From assembly GCA_029378245.1 (NCBI GenBank), contig JARKIF010000002.1:3782001-3846000 (forward strand): 64,000 nucleotides of DNA, given 5' to 3'. This stretch comes from Roridomyces roridus (taxonomy: Eukaryota > Basidiomycota > Agaricomycetes > Agaricales > Mycenaceae). Below, piece by piece: positions 21,840 through 34,168 of the stretch (the first letter of the stretch is position 1; every line of letters starts with the position of its first letter). A program made the translations under genes and the position numbers. The notes beneath the pieces are model-generated. The model worked only from the letters and a program-made list of their open reading frames with translations, was not told where the DNA came from and searched no databases.

Positions 21840-24800
21840 ATGTCTTCACCCCAGCTCCCACCCCCTGTTGTCGACAAATGCTTCATACCGTATGCGCCAG
21901 ACTCGCCTCCATCGCTGTATGGTGTGCCAATTGAAGCAATGGAGGGCCCACATCTCGACGCTCATCGTATCTCTCTGTCGCCGTCTCTCATGTCCAAGGC
22001 AGTCGCCGTAGTTGCCGCCGTTTTTGAATCACAGGCCGTGGCAAAACCCGCTGTCCAACCCCATGTCATACCCGACGACTCTATCGTTCCCGCTCTCGCC
22101 CTATGCTCGCCAGAGGTCAACTCTTCCGCTATTGTCGATGCGGCTGTAAGGCACATTGCCCATCACTTGGAAGCCGACGTCCTCGTCCTCGATTCTGCCC
22201 ATCTGGCTGCTGGAGAGCATGGAGCGCTCGGTCCAGGTGCGCGACTTGGTTGCCTTCAGAAAACTGAAATAACGCATTGTAGATCTTACCTCCGCCTTCT
22301 GGGAGTTATACGACTACCAGCAACGTGAAGCGCCGCCCAAGGCCCCGTCTGCTCCGCCATCATCCTCTACCCCGTCCCCATCCGTCTGTCCGGCACCAGA
22401 CACTCCCGGCGACGGCTCCAGTGACGCTCCAAGTGACTCCAACCCACTGCTGACCCGTGCGCAAGAGGCTGTCAAATATTTCTTTTCGATGCCTTCTGCC
22501 GCGGGCACACGTCGAATCATCTACCTCCGTGACTACACGAGTCTGTCCAAGGGTCTCGCCCCTCTCCTCCCTTCCATCCACGCTGTCTTTACCGGCACAC
22601 CCACCGTAGTCCTGGCAGGCTTCTCCCTCACCAGACGGCTGAACGGGAATGATTCCGGTCATTTTTCAAGGGGCACCAAAGATAAGAGAGCAGCACATCA
22701 CCAAGGGGTACCAAAGATAAGAGTTCAGTACATCACCTCGAATTTTTTAAATCAGCTTATTTGGGGTATTTCGGCCCTCCTGCTTGCTGTAAATGCTTCC
22801 AAATGGCTTCTGAGTCATTCCCTTAGCTCTGGACCCCAAGATGGGGGTTTTGCGCTGAAATTTTGAGTTGACAGGGTCCCCTCGTGACAAGAGCACGTGA
22901 CTATCTGGACACGTGATCAAATCGGGACCATGTACTGAAGAATTTGAGAAAGTTCACTGGGACTCTGTTCAGTGGTCTAGCTAAGCAAACAGAGCCTTCC
23001 CAGTGTTCTGCAGAAATTTGGTACCAAACTTTTTTTTCAGCCCTTGGAGGGACCCCCCCTCCCCCCCTATAATAGGAAATTTCTTATCTTTGGTGCCCCT
23101 TGTCATTTTTTGCAATATTTCACTCGCAGCGATGTCGACCTAATCAAGCGTTTAAACGATCGACACAATGCCACCTGGCGGAAACCACACTCCGCGGAGC
23201 GGTATGACTCTTTGGAGCAGCTATTCACCGCCACTTTCGTCAATCGCTTCGAACGCAGTGGTGTTGCCTCACGTCGGAGTAAACAGGCTGCAGTCCGTCT
23301 GCGAGATAAATCGATGAAGCTCCGCTTTGAGAGTGTGATTCGAGTTGGTATATCCCACGACGTTCCCAGCGCTGTGTGCGAGCAGACTCAGAAGGAGCTT
23401 CGTGCCAGGTTCATTCGAGCGAACCTTCAGCGTTTAGCTCAACAGACCGCGTTTTCCGGCAAGCAGCTTTCGTACACCGAGTCCGATCTCCGCAAACAGG
23501 GTACGATTCCCCCTTTCTCCTCGAGCACTTCACTTATTCATTCGCAGCAGACGTGCCCGATGAGCTCCACTCTTCCTTCGTGAGCAGTGGACGCCTCGAA
23601 AGCATCGCCAAGTTCGTTCGCTCGCCAATTGGCCTTACGGATCTCTTCACCGCGGTAAAGGATGTCTTTGCTGCATTACACGACGCAGAGGTCGAATCGA
23701 TGCCCTCGATGTGGAATGAAAGCAACTCATGTCAGCCGCCGACACGGAATTTCATCCTAAAGTTGAAGTTGACGAGTCGAAGCCAACTCAAGCACCGGTG
23801 GTGGTTGACCCCATTGTGACACGCGTGAAAGGCGACTCGTCGTTGGATGATTACGAGAAGGATTTGCTTGGGTGTATCGTCGATCCGAGTGAGTGGATTT
23901 TACCTCTGTTTCTCGGTTCAATGAACGATCATGGTTCAAGCGATGATAACAACTACCTTCGACGACCTTTGCGGCGTTCCTGAGCTGATCGGCACTTTGC
24001 GCATGGCGGTCTCTCATCCGTTGTTGTTACCGGAAGCATACTCGACCGGAATTCTCACCGAGGAATCTTTGGGTGGGGTGCTTCTGTTCGGACCACCGGT
24101 AAGCTTTGTTTCTGTCCTCGTACGCCTCAGGCTCACTGTAACTCCAGGGCACGGGTAAAACTATGGCGTGTCGTGCGGTAGCGAAGGAGTGTGGAGCACG
24201 TATGCTTCAACTTCAGTCGAGCCATTTGCAGGAACAGTGAGCACACAATAAGTACGCAGAGTAAGCTGCTAAGGTTTGATGTCCCCGTAGATATCTCGGT
24301 GAGACCGAGAAGATGATCGCTGCAGCTTTCGTGCGTGCAATTCCGACTTTAGTTGCTTGGACACTGACAATTCTTTTTAGAGATTGGCTCGACGTCTCGG
24401 TCCTTGTGTGATGTTTATAGACGAGATTGAGGGTCTTTTCAGCAAGCGGGATAATAACAGCAAGCCGTGGCATAGGGCAATGGTCACTGAATTTACTCAG
24501 GTATGACTTCAGCTTGTTCTTCGTATGCGTCGCTAACAGGACGCGGGAAGGAAATGGACGGCCTCAGTACGGCGCGACCGAATCTCAAGGCCGGACTCAT
24601 CGTGATCGGCGCTACGAACCGACCCCAGGACCTTGACAGCGCCGTCGTCCGACGCCTTTCGCGGCGCATCCTCGTTGATCTGCCCAATACGGTTCAACGG
24701 AAAGGTCCGTCTCCTCACCCGGCAACCCATCGTCGTGTTCTCACCCCCTTTTCATCAGCTATCATATCCCGATACCTACGAGGCGAAAACGTCGATCCCG

Positions 24801-25102
24801 CAATCAACATTGACACCCTCGCATCGGACACGACGTTGTTCTCTGGCTCGGATCTCCGGCACCTGATGCTTTGCGCTGCGATGACTTCGCTCAGAGAGAT
24901 TACACCCACTACATGGCGGGTTCAATATGGCTCGGATGGGGTGCTCATTCCGTCGAGCGAACCGCTCCCGGCGCGAATCATCCGTCCAAAGCATTTCGAT
25001 ATGGCTCTCAGTCAGGTTTCTGCTAGTAGTGCGACGAATCAGTCGGAGCTGGAGGAGCTGAGACGATGGGATAAAGAGTTGTTTCGTTCTTTGAGGAAAT
25101 AA
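21840..25102 (+). pseudogene. AAA+ ATPase gene interrupted by a MITE and a frameshift
   Basis: A fungal AAA+ ATPase of the membrane-associated meiotic-clade type (Msp1/spastin-like). The probable start MSSPQLPPPVV is at 21840. The N-terminal half contains RRIIYLRDYTSLSKGLAPLL and RAQEAVKYFF. The catalytic part is split by short introns and shows FDDLCGVPELIGTL, Walker A GPPGTGKT (across an intron), YLGETEK, Walker B VMFIDEIEGLF, EMDGLS, the sensor/arginine region GATNRPQDLDSAVVRRLSRR, and INIDTLASDTTLFSGSDL, ending at 25102. Two lesions are visible. The element at 22667-23102 sits in a coding exon and brings a stop at 22866. Near 23715-23730 the frame shifts by one base between WNESNS and AADTEFHPKVEVDES. 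Without the element the reading frame across the site is continuous, so the insertion is not an intron. Likely non-functional. Confidence 0.8.
22667..23102. mobile_element. hAT-type MITE, 436 bp, inside the AAA ATPase exon
   Basis: The ends are perfect 21 bp inverted repeats starting CAAGGGGCACCAAAGATAAG. An 8 bp target duplication TCATTTTT flanks both sides (22659-22666 and 23103-23110), which is the hAT hallmark. A second, slightly changed copy of the terminal motif lies just inside the left end (AAGGGGTACCAAAGATAAGA near 22703). There is no transposase. The host frame is continuous across the site once element and one duplication are ignored. Confidence 0.9.
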
Positions 25103-25269
25103 AAAGTTCTAGAGGTATAGATGTATATGCATGTAGCTTCGCATTTGCGGATACTTAGCGCAGAAATTTCAAAAGTTGTGTTCAAAAGACGAAGATATAT
25201 ACCCACTGAGGCGCTAGTCCCGAATCGAACGGTCCCACCAATGCTCCAACACCCAGCTGCTGCTCAATG
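25103..25269. other. Short spacer
   Basis: Follows the ATPase stop. A tRNA T-arm-like phrase (minus-strand CCGTTCGATTCGG) lies near 25222, without the rest of a tRNA. Confidence 0.3.
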
Positions 25270-25325
25270 TCAGACCTTTCGACACCCATGCATCTCCTTA
25301 TGCTCCTTCCAACCATGGACATCAT
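25270..25325 (-). pseudogene. Detached 3' end of the kelch-MYND gene
   Basis: Minus-strand codons read DVHGWKEHKEMHGCRKV then stop at 25270. This is the end of a MYND zinc finger (final His and Cys ligands). The preceding part of the finger, ending GESCYKD, lies at the other side of the retrotransposon at about 35755-35850 in the same strand and frame. The five bases next to the LTR (ATCAT) correspond to ATCCT on the far side, a target duplication with one change. Confidence 0.9.
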
Positions 25326-25494
25326 TGTTGGAATAGGTGACTCGGCACATCAAGCGCGTTGTATTCCTCTATTTACCGTCACGTAGCATGTATATCGCCG
25401 GGACGGCCGCAAGGGATTTTCACCCTTGCCTCACGCCGTCCCAGTCCTTCGAGTGTTGTGCGCTCCTCGGTATCCCGCTACACCGTTTCTAACA
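25326..25494 (+). repeat. 5' LTR, 169 bp
   Basis: Begins TGTTGGAATAGG and ends CGTTTCTAACA. The primer-binding region follows as GGTTATGGGCCCCG. Confidence 0.92.
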
Positions 25495-25605
25495 GGTTAT
25501 GGGCCCCGCGCTATAAAATCGCCTCAGGACTTATTTTATACGGCGCAAACGGCATCGGTCACCATTCCCATACATCCAGTCGACTACCCTCCTCCCTCAT
25601 TAAAA

Positions 25606-27927
25606 ATGTCTGACAACACTACCTCAAACTCCCGTCCAATTCTCCACCGTGATGACTTCACCAGTTGGCACGAAAATTTTGAAGCCTATATGGGGACCAA
25701 GGGTCTATGGCGGCTATGTACTGCGGCGGAGACGCTCCCCACGCCTACGGACCCCGCCGCGCCCACCAGAGATGAACGCCGCGACATCGAATCATACGAG
25801 ACCCGGAAAAGCAAGGCGAGCGGAGAATTATGGCTGGCGGTTGATGACTCAATGCGCGATGACATCCGTCCTCACAAGGGAGATCCAAAGGCTATGTTGG
25901 CCACTCTGGAGACCAAGTACAACCAGAAAGTGCCCGGCGTGCGCTTCAGAGCGTACAACGACTTCCTGAATCTCTCCCTCCGGACCGATGTCGAGCCCAA
26001 GCTCATCCTCAGCACCCTCATCTCTGACATCAATGCCTCCCTCTCCTTCATCCGTCGCCAACGCCCTGACGATTTCGACATTATGCAGCTCGACGCCGAG
26101 CTAGCCACCATGGTCGCCCTCCGAGCGCTTCGTGATTCCGACAATCCCGATTACCGTGCTTTCGTTACGCAGTTCCTGATGAAGGCGGACCTCAACTTCT
26201 CGGACGTCGAGTCCACCATCCAGCGCGAGTTTGACTCGAAGCCGAGCATCAAACAGGAGGACGCCGGAGCACTTGCCATGGCAGCCCAACAGGCCGGGCC
26301 GTGTTTCCTGTGTGAAGGAGCCCATTGGGTCCGCGATTGCGACCAGCTAGGCAAAGCAAAGCAATCACTCAGGTCGCCAAACAATCAGCGAGGCCGTGGC
26401 CGAGGTCGTGGCAACGCCAATGCTGCCGGCACGACCACCCCTACCAATCCAGCCGCCACAACGCCAGCTACGTCAACAACCCCGACTGCCACCGCCAATC
26501 GTGCTACGGAGTTCGCCGGAAAGGCTAGTGCCTTCGCCTCTTCATCCCATCGCGCCCGCTGGCTTGAATCTCGAGCAGCGACTGACTGGAACACGGACAC
26601 AGGTGCATCTTCACACATGACACCCCACCGACGGTGGTTCACCTCCTACTCGCCGCACCGTATTCCGATCCGGCTCGCCGACGATACCATCATCTACTCA
26701 GAGGGCATTGGGTCAGTGCAGTTTGTGCCACGGGATTGTGACTGGATAGTGGTGTTTCACGATGTCCTCCATGTACCAAACCTCGCTTCGAATCTTTTAT
26801 CCCTCTTCCACCTCACCCGCGTGAAAGGATATGAGATTAAGGTACAAGGGGATCGAGTGGATTTCATCCACGGTGGGGTGACCAAGTTCACGGCGACCGT
26901 CGATGAGACTAACACGGGCTATCTGGATGGGGCTGTCCTTATTCCGGACTCCCAGAAAGCGAATGGGGCGACAACTGTCCCGTTGACGCGAGGGCTGTGG
27001 CATGATCGACTTGCGCACTTGAATCTTGACGATATCGAGAAGATGCGCAAGAACAATCTAGTCTCGGGCATGAAGTTTGAGGTGCTCACGGACCCTGACC
27101 CTCTGTGCGAGCCGTGTGTAATGGGAAAACAGCACCGGCACAATATTCCTCGTGGGCCAGGACACAGGCATACCCGCCGTCTTCGTCTAGTCCACACAGA
27201 TCTCAAGGGACCAATGAATGTCGCTACGCCGGAAGGTTATCGCTACTGGATGACTTTCATCGACGATAGCTCTCGTTGGCGCTGCATAGCTTACCTCAAA
27301 AAGAAAAGTGATGCTTTTGCGGCCATGAGATCGTTCAAGGCTTACGCTGAGGCTGTGACCGGGGAGAAGTGGGTCGAAGCACGGTGCGACGGAGGTGGTG
27401 AATACATTTCAGATGCTATCAAGGTTTGGGCAGCGGAAAACGGTCTGCAGATACAAATCACCGAGCCCGGGGAAGCATACCAAAATGGTGTGGCCGAACG
27501 TGCAAACCGCGACATCTCGGATGCGGTGACGACCCCGCTCACACAAGCGAATCTTCCGAAGTCGTTCTGGTGTCTGGCAGTTAATGCATTTGTCCATTCA
27601 TTCAATCGCACCCCGACATCGGCGCTCCCTGCTACGACTACCCCATACGTTGAGTGGAAACAGAATGGGAAGATACCGGATGTCTCCTACTTCCGAATCT
27701 TCGGCTGCTTGGCGTATGTGCTCATCCCCAAGAAGAAGCGCAAGGCGCTCGACCCGAAGTCCCGCAAGTGCATATTCGTTGGCTACCCATATGGGACCAA
27801 GGCGTGGCTTTTCTGGGATCCCGAGCTTCGGAAATTCTACACCAGCAGTCACGCTCAATTCGATGAGAGATATTTTCCGGGAAACTCACCCCTGCGTATT
27901 GCACCTGCTTTTATGGGCCATTGCTAG
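25606..27927 (+). pseudogene. Copia Gag, protease and integrase (5' part of Gag-Pol)
   Basis: The start MSDNTTSNSRPILHRDDFTS at 25606 opens the Gag region, with a capsid-like helical stretch over residues 20-230. A zinc knuckle CFLCEGAHWVRDC follows (spacing CX2CX3HX4C). The protease active site is DWNTDTGASSHM. The GAG pre-integrase part is LWHDRLAHLNLDDI with the zinc pairs CEPCVMGKQHR. The integrase core carries its catalytic acids in HTDLKG, RCDGGGEY and NGVAERAN. The frame stops at 27927 (FMGHC) where the family would continue into a linker, so this is a truncated piece. Confidence 0.92.
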
Positions 27928-27938
27928 CGCATGGCAAT

Positions 27939-28353
27939 CCGAGTCTGGGGGTGTGGAGACAGGAAGGGAAGGCAGTGGCCCAAGGTCACAGGTGTTGTGG
28001 TAGCAAGGAGTGTGGATTCTAATGAGGCGATCGAGTCCAAGGGCAGTAATTGATTTCGAATGATGAGGATGTTGCGAGGACGTCGACAGTTGAGAGTCCG
28101 GCCTGAAGCAAGAGGCGCGCAGCCGCTGTCAACGGAGTCAACGGCTGGCGTTGGCGGGTTGCCGTTTCACTGCCGTTACCCTTCGGTGAAGATCGCAACC
28201 ACGGCGGAGAGAAACCAAGAGATCCATGTTCCAACTCAACGCTTACTAAAAGCAAATTAGTAGTCAAAGACGTCATCAATCAAAAATTGGACCCCATGTT
28301 GGCGGAAAACGGGCCGATAAGACCGAGCTTAAAAATAAATTTTTAAGACTCGG
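27939..28353. mobile_element. Possible small insertion in the copia linker
   Basis: The pol frame is lost at 27897-27927 and resumes about 28355 with TPPLPPLSDDGGE. The intervening 415 bp begin CCGAGTCT and end AGACTCGG, with AAT on both sides (27936-27938, 28354-28356). The inverted ends are only 8 bp and may be partly native sequence. Confidence 0.35.
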
Positions 28354-28354
28354 A

Positions 28355-29080
28355 ATCCACACCTCCGTTGCCTCCGTTGTCGGATGATGGGGGTGAAATT
28401 GAGGAAGAAAGTAATCCTCCAACGTCGTCCACGTCATTTCCGCCATCTGCTCACACGCCTGACGAGCCACCACCTCCCCCTCCAGTCGTCATTCCCCAGC
28501 GGCAGCTTCGTGAGCGCCAGGCCGGGACTTTAAACGTGAATCAGCTCGTGCGCCAGCGAATGGGCTGGAACGCACCGAGTCTAGACCCGCCAGCGGCCGT
28601 GCAACCCCCACATCCCATCGACGACGACTCCCCATTAACGCCAGTGCCATCTGACGACGACGATCCAGACGAAGACGAGGCGCAGGTCATCATGGATGCT
28701 GCAACCATTGCCCACGCGTGTCGAGCCGGCCTAGACTACACATATGCGAGTCAGTATGATGACTATCTCACTTACGAAGAAGCCATCGAGTGGGCTTTCG
28801 ACACCTCCGAGCATGCGTTGAAAGCGTCTGCTGCCAGCACGGAGCCACGGTCCTACGCCGAAGCGATGCGGAGGCCACCGGAGGAGCGTGTAAAGTGGCA
28901 TAATGCCGCCGTTCAGGAAGTCGAAGCTCTCGTGCAGAATGGGACATTTGAGCTTGTTGAATTGCCTCCGGGTCGACGAGCCATAGGGTGTAGGTGGGTG
29001 TTCAAGGTCAAAAGGAATGCCGACGGGTCCATCGACCGACACAAAGCTCGTTTGGTCACGCAAGGTTTTGGTCAAAGACC
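28355..29080 (+). pseudogene. Copia linker and start of reverse transcriptase
   Basis: A proline-rich linker (PPPPPPVVIPQRQLRERQ) is followed by EPRSYAEAMRRPPEERVKW, then ELVELPPGRRAIGCRWVFKV and DRHKARLVTQGFGQRP, the N-terminal reverse-transcriptase block of copia. It is cut at 29080 by the hAT-like insertion. The rest continues at 34169. Confidence 0.9.
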
Positions 29081-29214
29081 CAGGCCATAGTGGGGATTTG
29101 ATACATCAAGTCGCCGCTAATGGTCGAAGAGGCATGGCATATGAGCAACCGCTGATAAGCGATGAGCCTCGGGGGGCAAATGGGGATGCCACATACTTAA
29201 TCCCAGTGAGTCAT

Positions 29215-30775
29215 GGCAATGCCGCCTCGCTTCTCGACCGCCTACCTATGGAAGGCCGGACAGTCAAGCTTGTCAATCAGACGTCGGCTCAGCTTTTCGG
29301 TAATGGGACCTGGGAACCTCTCGCTTACAGTTACGTTCGGATCAAGCTTTGTGAAGAAATACAAAGAAATAATTCATTCAAGGTGTCTTCAACACATTGA
29401 AGCCGTCACGCTGGACCCAGCGGACTCCAGAGCTCTACCGCGGTAAGCTAGCGAGCATCGAGGATCTCGAGAAAGAGGTTAGAATACCAAACGCTATTAA
29501 GCATGCGTATCAAGTCAGTAATTCACAAACCTGGAATGTGAGCGCGCTAGAGCCGTGGAAGAATGGGGAAGGCAAAACCCGCCGGCATCGGCTCTTGTGT
29601 ATGCCGAACACGAGATTATCTGCTTGTTGAATGAGACATGGATGCAAGAACAAAGAGAGAGAACCTGGGGTCTGTGAACCTACAGGTGGCATGGCCCGCC
29701 ACAGAACGAAGAAAAGTACCTCGCAGACCAGTCAGCGGGGAAATGATGCGAAAAGACGAATTACACACATGCACGTTCCGTCAGCTGTCCTTGGCTCATG
29801 ATCAGGCTTGCGTTTCGGGTGGAGATTTGCAACTGTGTTCCACAGGGACGATGAATCTGGAAAATGATCAATGTCGAAGTAGAAGCAAGGCTAGGCAAGC
29901 ATTCAAAGGAATAGCATCCTTACTGGCAGACCTTAACAAGGAAGCCGGACAGTCCAACACTTCTACCAGAAGTTGCAGACAATGGTCAAAAGACTACCAG
30001 TAGCACTGAAAGATATCTGGCGCGGATCTTCTAGAATGGTGTCGCACAGCATTTACTACATCCGGGTCAAATGGCTCAAGAAAGGCCTCAATCCGGTGGA
30101 TACGAAGCTCAAGCGGCTCGTCAAATCAGCCGGCACTGTGATTCGAACGGTCACAAGGCATAATTGATCGTCTCGCGAGTCAGACAAGCAGCAGTGAAAG
30201 CTCGTTCACATTGAGACCTTACACCCCCAGCAGCAATGAGTTTAAGCCAGCCGCTGGAAAGAATCCCGAGAATAGTGCCAAGGTGCCGCCAGGTATGAGT
30301 ACAGTAGCCCATCCGGCCCGGAGGCCTTGTATTTGTCGCCAATGTGGATGGGGAGGCGCTGCCGAGTATCCAGAGCCAAGGAAACGTCAGATTGGGAAGC
30401 CGAGGAGAACGATGATGGGAGTTCTGGTCAAGAAGAGATAGCCACATCAGGCCGTGATGGCTGTGCGGATCCAGATCACAGCGGCACTTTTCCGGGACGC
30501 GATGCGATCGTTGTTCAACTGCGCTCTTGACTCAAGTTGACTGAGCCGCAAGCCGGCGGCTGCGCCGTTGGTCTGCCGAATTGGTCTGATCGCGGAGTGA
30601 TTGCCGAGTCGTGCAACGCTTACACCGAAGGCAAGAGGTGTAAATGGTGTGATTGTGAGAAGGCAACCGCATGAGTCTGAGGTGAGAGCAAAGGGAGTTC
30701 CCGGGGTCCAAATACCAAAAACGTGAGCCGACGTCTGATTGACAAGCTTGACTGTCCGGCCTTCCATACCTACCC
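29215..30775. repeat. Inverted pair of a short conserved segment
   Basis: At about 29249-29310 (plus) and 30715-30775 (minus) the bases read TATGGAAGGCCGGACAGTCA and onward through GTCAATCAGACGTCGGCTCA almost identically. Both translate as MEGRTVKLVNQTSA, followed by FG and then (G)TWEPLAYS or TPGTPFALTS. The segment may be terminal repeats of a smaller element or two fragments of one lost gene. Confidence 0.6.
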
Positions 30776-30779
30776 ATCG

Positions 30780-33700
30780 GTCAAGCGCCATCAGCGCGCG
30801 ACCCGCCATCCGCTGGTCCGTGCGCTCGGCTCGGGGATCAATCCATCAATCAGGCACCAAGTTTACACATGTTAGGATTGGCTTCCTTTCTCCCGCCACG
30901 CCACCCGCTCACCGCCCGCCCTCCCCGCTCCGCGCCTAGGGTTGGCGTTGAGCATCATTATCTCCGTGCTAGATACTCCACTGCTTCTTGTCCTCCCTTG
31001 CCCTTCACAGCTGACGAATCCGCCGGGAATTGGTCTCATTTCTATGGGTTCGGGATTGCCATTTGGACCGATTGCTGGAGGCTATCGCGCACACCTTTAC
31101 TCGAATACACCCTCGAGGCCTCTCACTCATGTGCCATTCACGCCCACCGATATGTGAGTACAGATCACGAAGACTCGGGGCAACACTAGCTTTCGTTCCA
31201 CTGGGCTACGCAGAGCGCCGCCTCCCTGCTCGGGAGCCTTCATCTCTGATGCAAATTAAAATCCTGCACAGCTGTGCTGCCCCTGCCCCACATCTATACT
31301 TATGTAACACTCAACGGTGTCTGTTTCCTGTTGCTCATTCAAACACGATTCCAGAATCCCCCCGCCCCCCTTTTCTGCGGCTTCAATCAAATCACCATCT
31401 CTTCGAGTCCTTGGCTGGTGCTCCCTTTCCCTCTTCCGTACTTCTTCCTGGCCCTTTTGACTCGTTAAACGGTACGGATTTCCTCCCGTTTGTTTCGCCT
31501 GGTTGTTGTCTCTTGCGGTTCCCGGTCGAAATCTGGAAACAAACCTTCGTTGTGGAACAGGGCATACGCAGGTAGAGTAGCAGAATGACTGGCGTGCGTT
31601 CGTTCTCGAGGATTTTGCCACGTGGCCTTGCTGGCCTTTTTTTTTCGATTACGGATCGCAGCAGCACGGACGCGATTGGGGCCTGTGGCGGCAAGGCTGA
31701 TGGGCTCAAGATCGACAGAGCCTGGGGAGGCACAGATACACACTGTGCATGGGATCATTAAATGGTCAAAATGAATCCGCCGCCCTCGACGTACTTTTGC
31801 TCGTGTATTACGCGTGGTATCGGTTCCTGCATATTTTTCCCACTGAATAGTAGCTTAATACTCGCTGAATGCACACATAAACCAGAGAAACACCTCGTTT
31901 TGGGGTCGTGGTGGAGCAAATTGCCCGGGCCACTGATTTTGATGGCTTTGAAAGCTGGCTTCCTTGTACTTTACTTGGGTTCCAATTGAGCCATAGTAGC
32001 CTTCAGTGTGTAGGATTTACCTGGATTGACGAGAGAAAGTGAGATTCAGCAAAGTACAAGAGTTGCACAAAGTATGTCGGGAGCCGACCGCAGTTGTATC
32101 GGGTTGAACACTGCTACCACGTACATTCACGATTCAACATTTCAACTTCGTCCCCGGCCCCACCTCCCGCGGACTTCTCTTATATTCGGATTTGGTTAGT
32201 CACCTGGAGTATTTTTTCCACTCAAATGTACCCATGAAACAGCCTTGTTGAGGCTCGACGGCTCAATTTTCCTGTTAGTGACTCGCTGTGATGCCCTGCC
32301 AAAGTATACCGATGTTCGTTCGGATGGATTATTGCATTCTAATCCATCCGAAGTGTATGAGCTGATTTGGCTCGTAAATCCAACACTTTCTACCTACTCA
32401 GAATGTAAATTGAGTGGAAGGGAGACTCAAAATAAAGTGAACATGCAGTTAGTGCCCATCGGCAATATCGGCCGGAGACGTGTGACAGCGTTACGAATGC
32501 CTCTCTCCACACGACCACGACGACGACACCGACTCCCCCACCTGTCTCTTCGCTTCAAGCTGTCGTACTCCGACTTGAATACGTTGCTGGTCGCCATGTC
32601 TCGAGTTTCCCGACGTTTGGCTGGAAATCGAGTGCAGGAGGGGCGGATGTAGTTTTCGATGGGCCGAGTCAGGGCTGCGTCTGCTGGCACCGTCCTCCTC
32701 TTGCTTGTGACTCTTCTATCGACAGATATCCTGTCTATACTCTCTAGAGCGTGTCTGCGTCGCTCTCGAGGCGTCTAGGTCTGCCATCTGTCCGCTCGAT
32801 ATGTGCGCTGTGACTCGCGGCCCATCCGGCACTGACAAACTCGCCCATCCTTTCGCCTGATGCCCTCGCACGCCTTCTCTGACAAACTGAAGACCTCTAT
32901 CCACACGTTTTCAAGAATTTTGGCCGGGATTTGGGAGCAGTGACGGGTGTATCATCTATGGGCTGATTCACAGGTACGTCCGCTAGCACCTTCTTCATCC
33001 TCCACAGGACTCATGAATCCCTAGCCAAGCGTTCTAAGCTCTCCATATGGTGTCTCCGATCTTCTCGCGTCACCGCGTTTGGCCGATGGCTCGCTGGAAC
33101 GGTGAGCAACGCGCATACTTACGCACGCGGAATCGAGCCCTCGCCGAACCTTAATCATCCTCTGCACTCCCTCCCTAGGCTGATCCCTCTTCCCTCCTCC
33201 GTCCCACCGGCCATCTCCCGCCGGCCACGATAGCGGGCAGCTTCCACCGACGTGGAGGCTACCGCACTGCTGCTCAACGGTGTCGACGAGGGGCAAGGTT
33301 GTCACCCTGGGCATGCAGTGGCCTTGGTTGTCGCGGGATCGTTCTTCTGTGCTGTGCTGGAGTGGTCTGGGATATATGCACGCCTGGATGCGTGGGTGGC
33401 GCTCTCGGTGGAGGAGGGTACACCGCATGATGTGGATGACACGGGGCGGCAGACAGTAACGACAGGGCGCGCTCGTGACCGCTAGCACGTTTAGAAGGCT
33501 CCCGTGTGGTGTGCGGGAGAGGCAGCCGCCGATTTTGTAGTCTCCCCCGCCTATTCGATGAATTACATTGGTTCCTGTGTCGTCTGGAGTGCAGGGTTCT
33601 TAGGCATAAGCTCTATTTTTCGTGTATTTTCCATGATTTTTTATGCTACGGATCGCGGGCATCGTTGATGGCGACGACGAGAATGCTTGGCTCCAAGGGG

Positions 33701-33860
33701 AAATTTATGTAATCACTTCCATCTCGCTACTCGTCGTCGACCGCGATGTACAACGCGTGTTGCTCGCTGCAGGTCAGATTTACGTGGGATCCATTACGCG
33801 TGAAACGAAGCTAGCCGACAAGCGGGCTGATATATCAGAACTGATCTCTGACTAGGGGTC
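30780..33860. other. Interior of the hAT-like insertion, no gene recognised
   Basis: Many short frames, none with a transposase, helicase or other known motif. The pieces near 30.9-31.2 kb contain GIGLISMGSGLPFGPIAGG, which I could not place. Confidence 0.35.
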
Positions 33861-33867
33861 GCTCATA

Positions 33868-34109
33868 CTGTAGTATTCCGTTCAATTCGAATGGACATTT
33901 GACGTGTGACTTTCTATATGAATGGAACCTTTCGTATGCGACGGCCGGCACGTCCCAAACAGGCAATTTGATCCGCCGGCAGGCGGCGGCACGCACCGGC
34001 AGGACTCGGCAGAGCGAAAATTTGGCTTGTGACCCTGTGACATACGAAATTTTCCGTATAAAAAATTGGCTGTGACATGTGACCATACGAATTGAACGAA
34101 ATACTACAG
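33868..34109. mobile_element. TA-flanked MITE, 242 bp
   Basis: Inverted ends CTGTAGTATTCCGTTCAATT and the complement of the right side CTGTAGTATTTCGTTCAATT match at 25 of 27 bases over the full length seen. The dinucleotide TA borders both sides (33866-33867, 34110-34111), as in Tc1/mariner-type elements. No coding capacity. It is nested in the hAT-like insertion. Confidence 0.8.
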
Positions 34110-34168
34110 TATGCTACCGCTTGTCGACCACTACAGGTGCTTGATATATCACTCCCCCAGTATAAGGT

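Larger units (their letters stand above)
29081..34168. mobile_element. hAT-like insertion of ~5.1 kb inside copia reverse transcriptase
   Basis: The insertion separates RLVTQGFGQRP from GFDYHETFAPTPKW, which are adjacent in copia proteins. The outer 8 bp on each side are CAAAGACC and GAAAGACC, a near-perfect 8 bp duplication. The left end CAGGCCATAGTGGGG and the complement of the right end CACCTTATACTGGGG match at 10 of 15 bases, followed by GATACATCAAG against GATATATCAAG. 8 bp duplication plus a CA-start TIR suggests hAT. No transposase is recognisable in the interior, which is non-coding or decayed apart from the items listed separately. Confidence 0.6.

Noticed and set aside
22667..23102. 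Treating the MITE as an intron of the ATPase
   Set aside because: The possible GT donor and AG acceptor give mismatched phases, while the empty site is in frame.
30840..33700. Genes inside the hAT-like insertion
   Set aside because: Frames of 60-180 codons overlap on both strands, are compositionally biased and carry no transposase or other motif.
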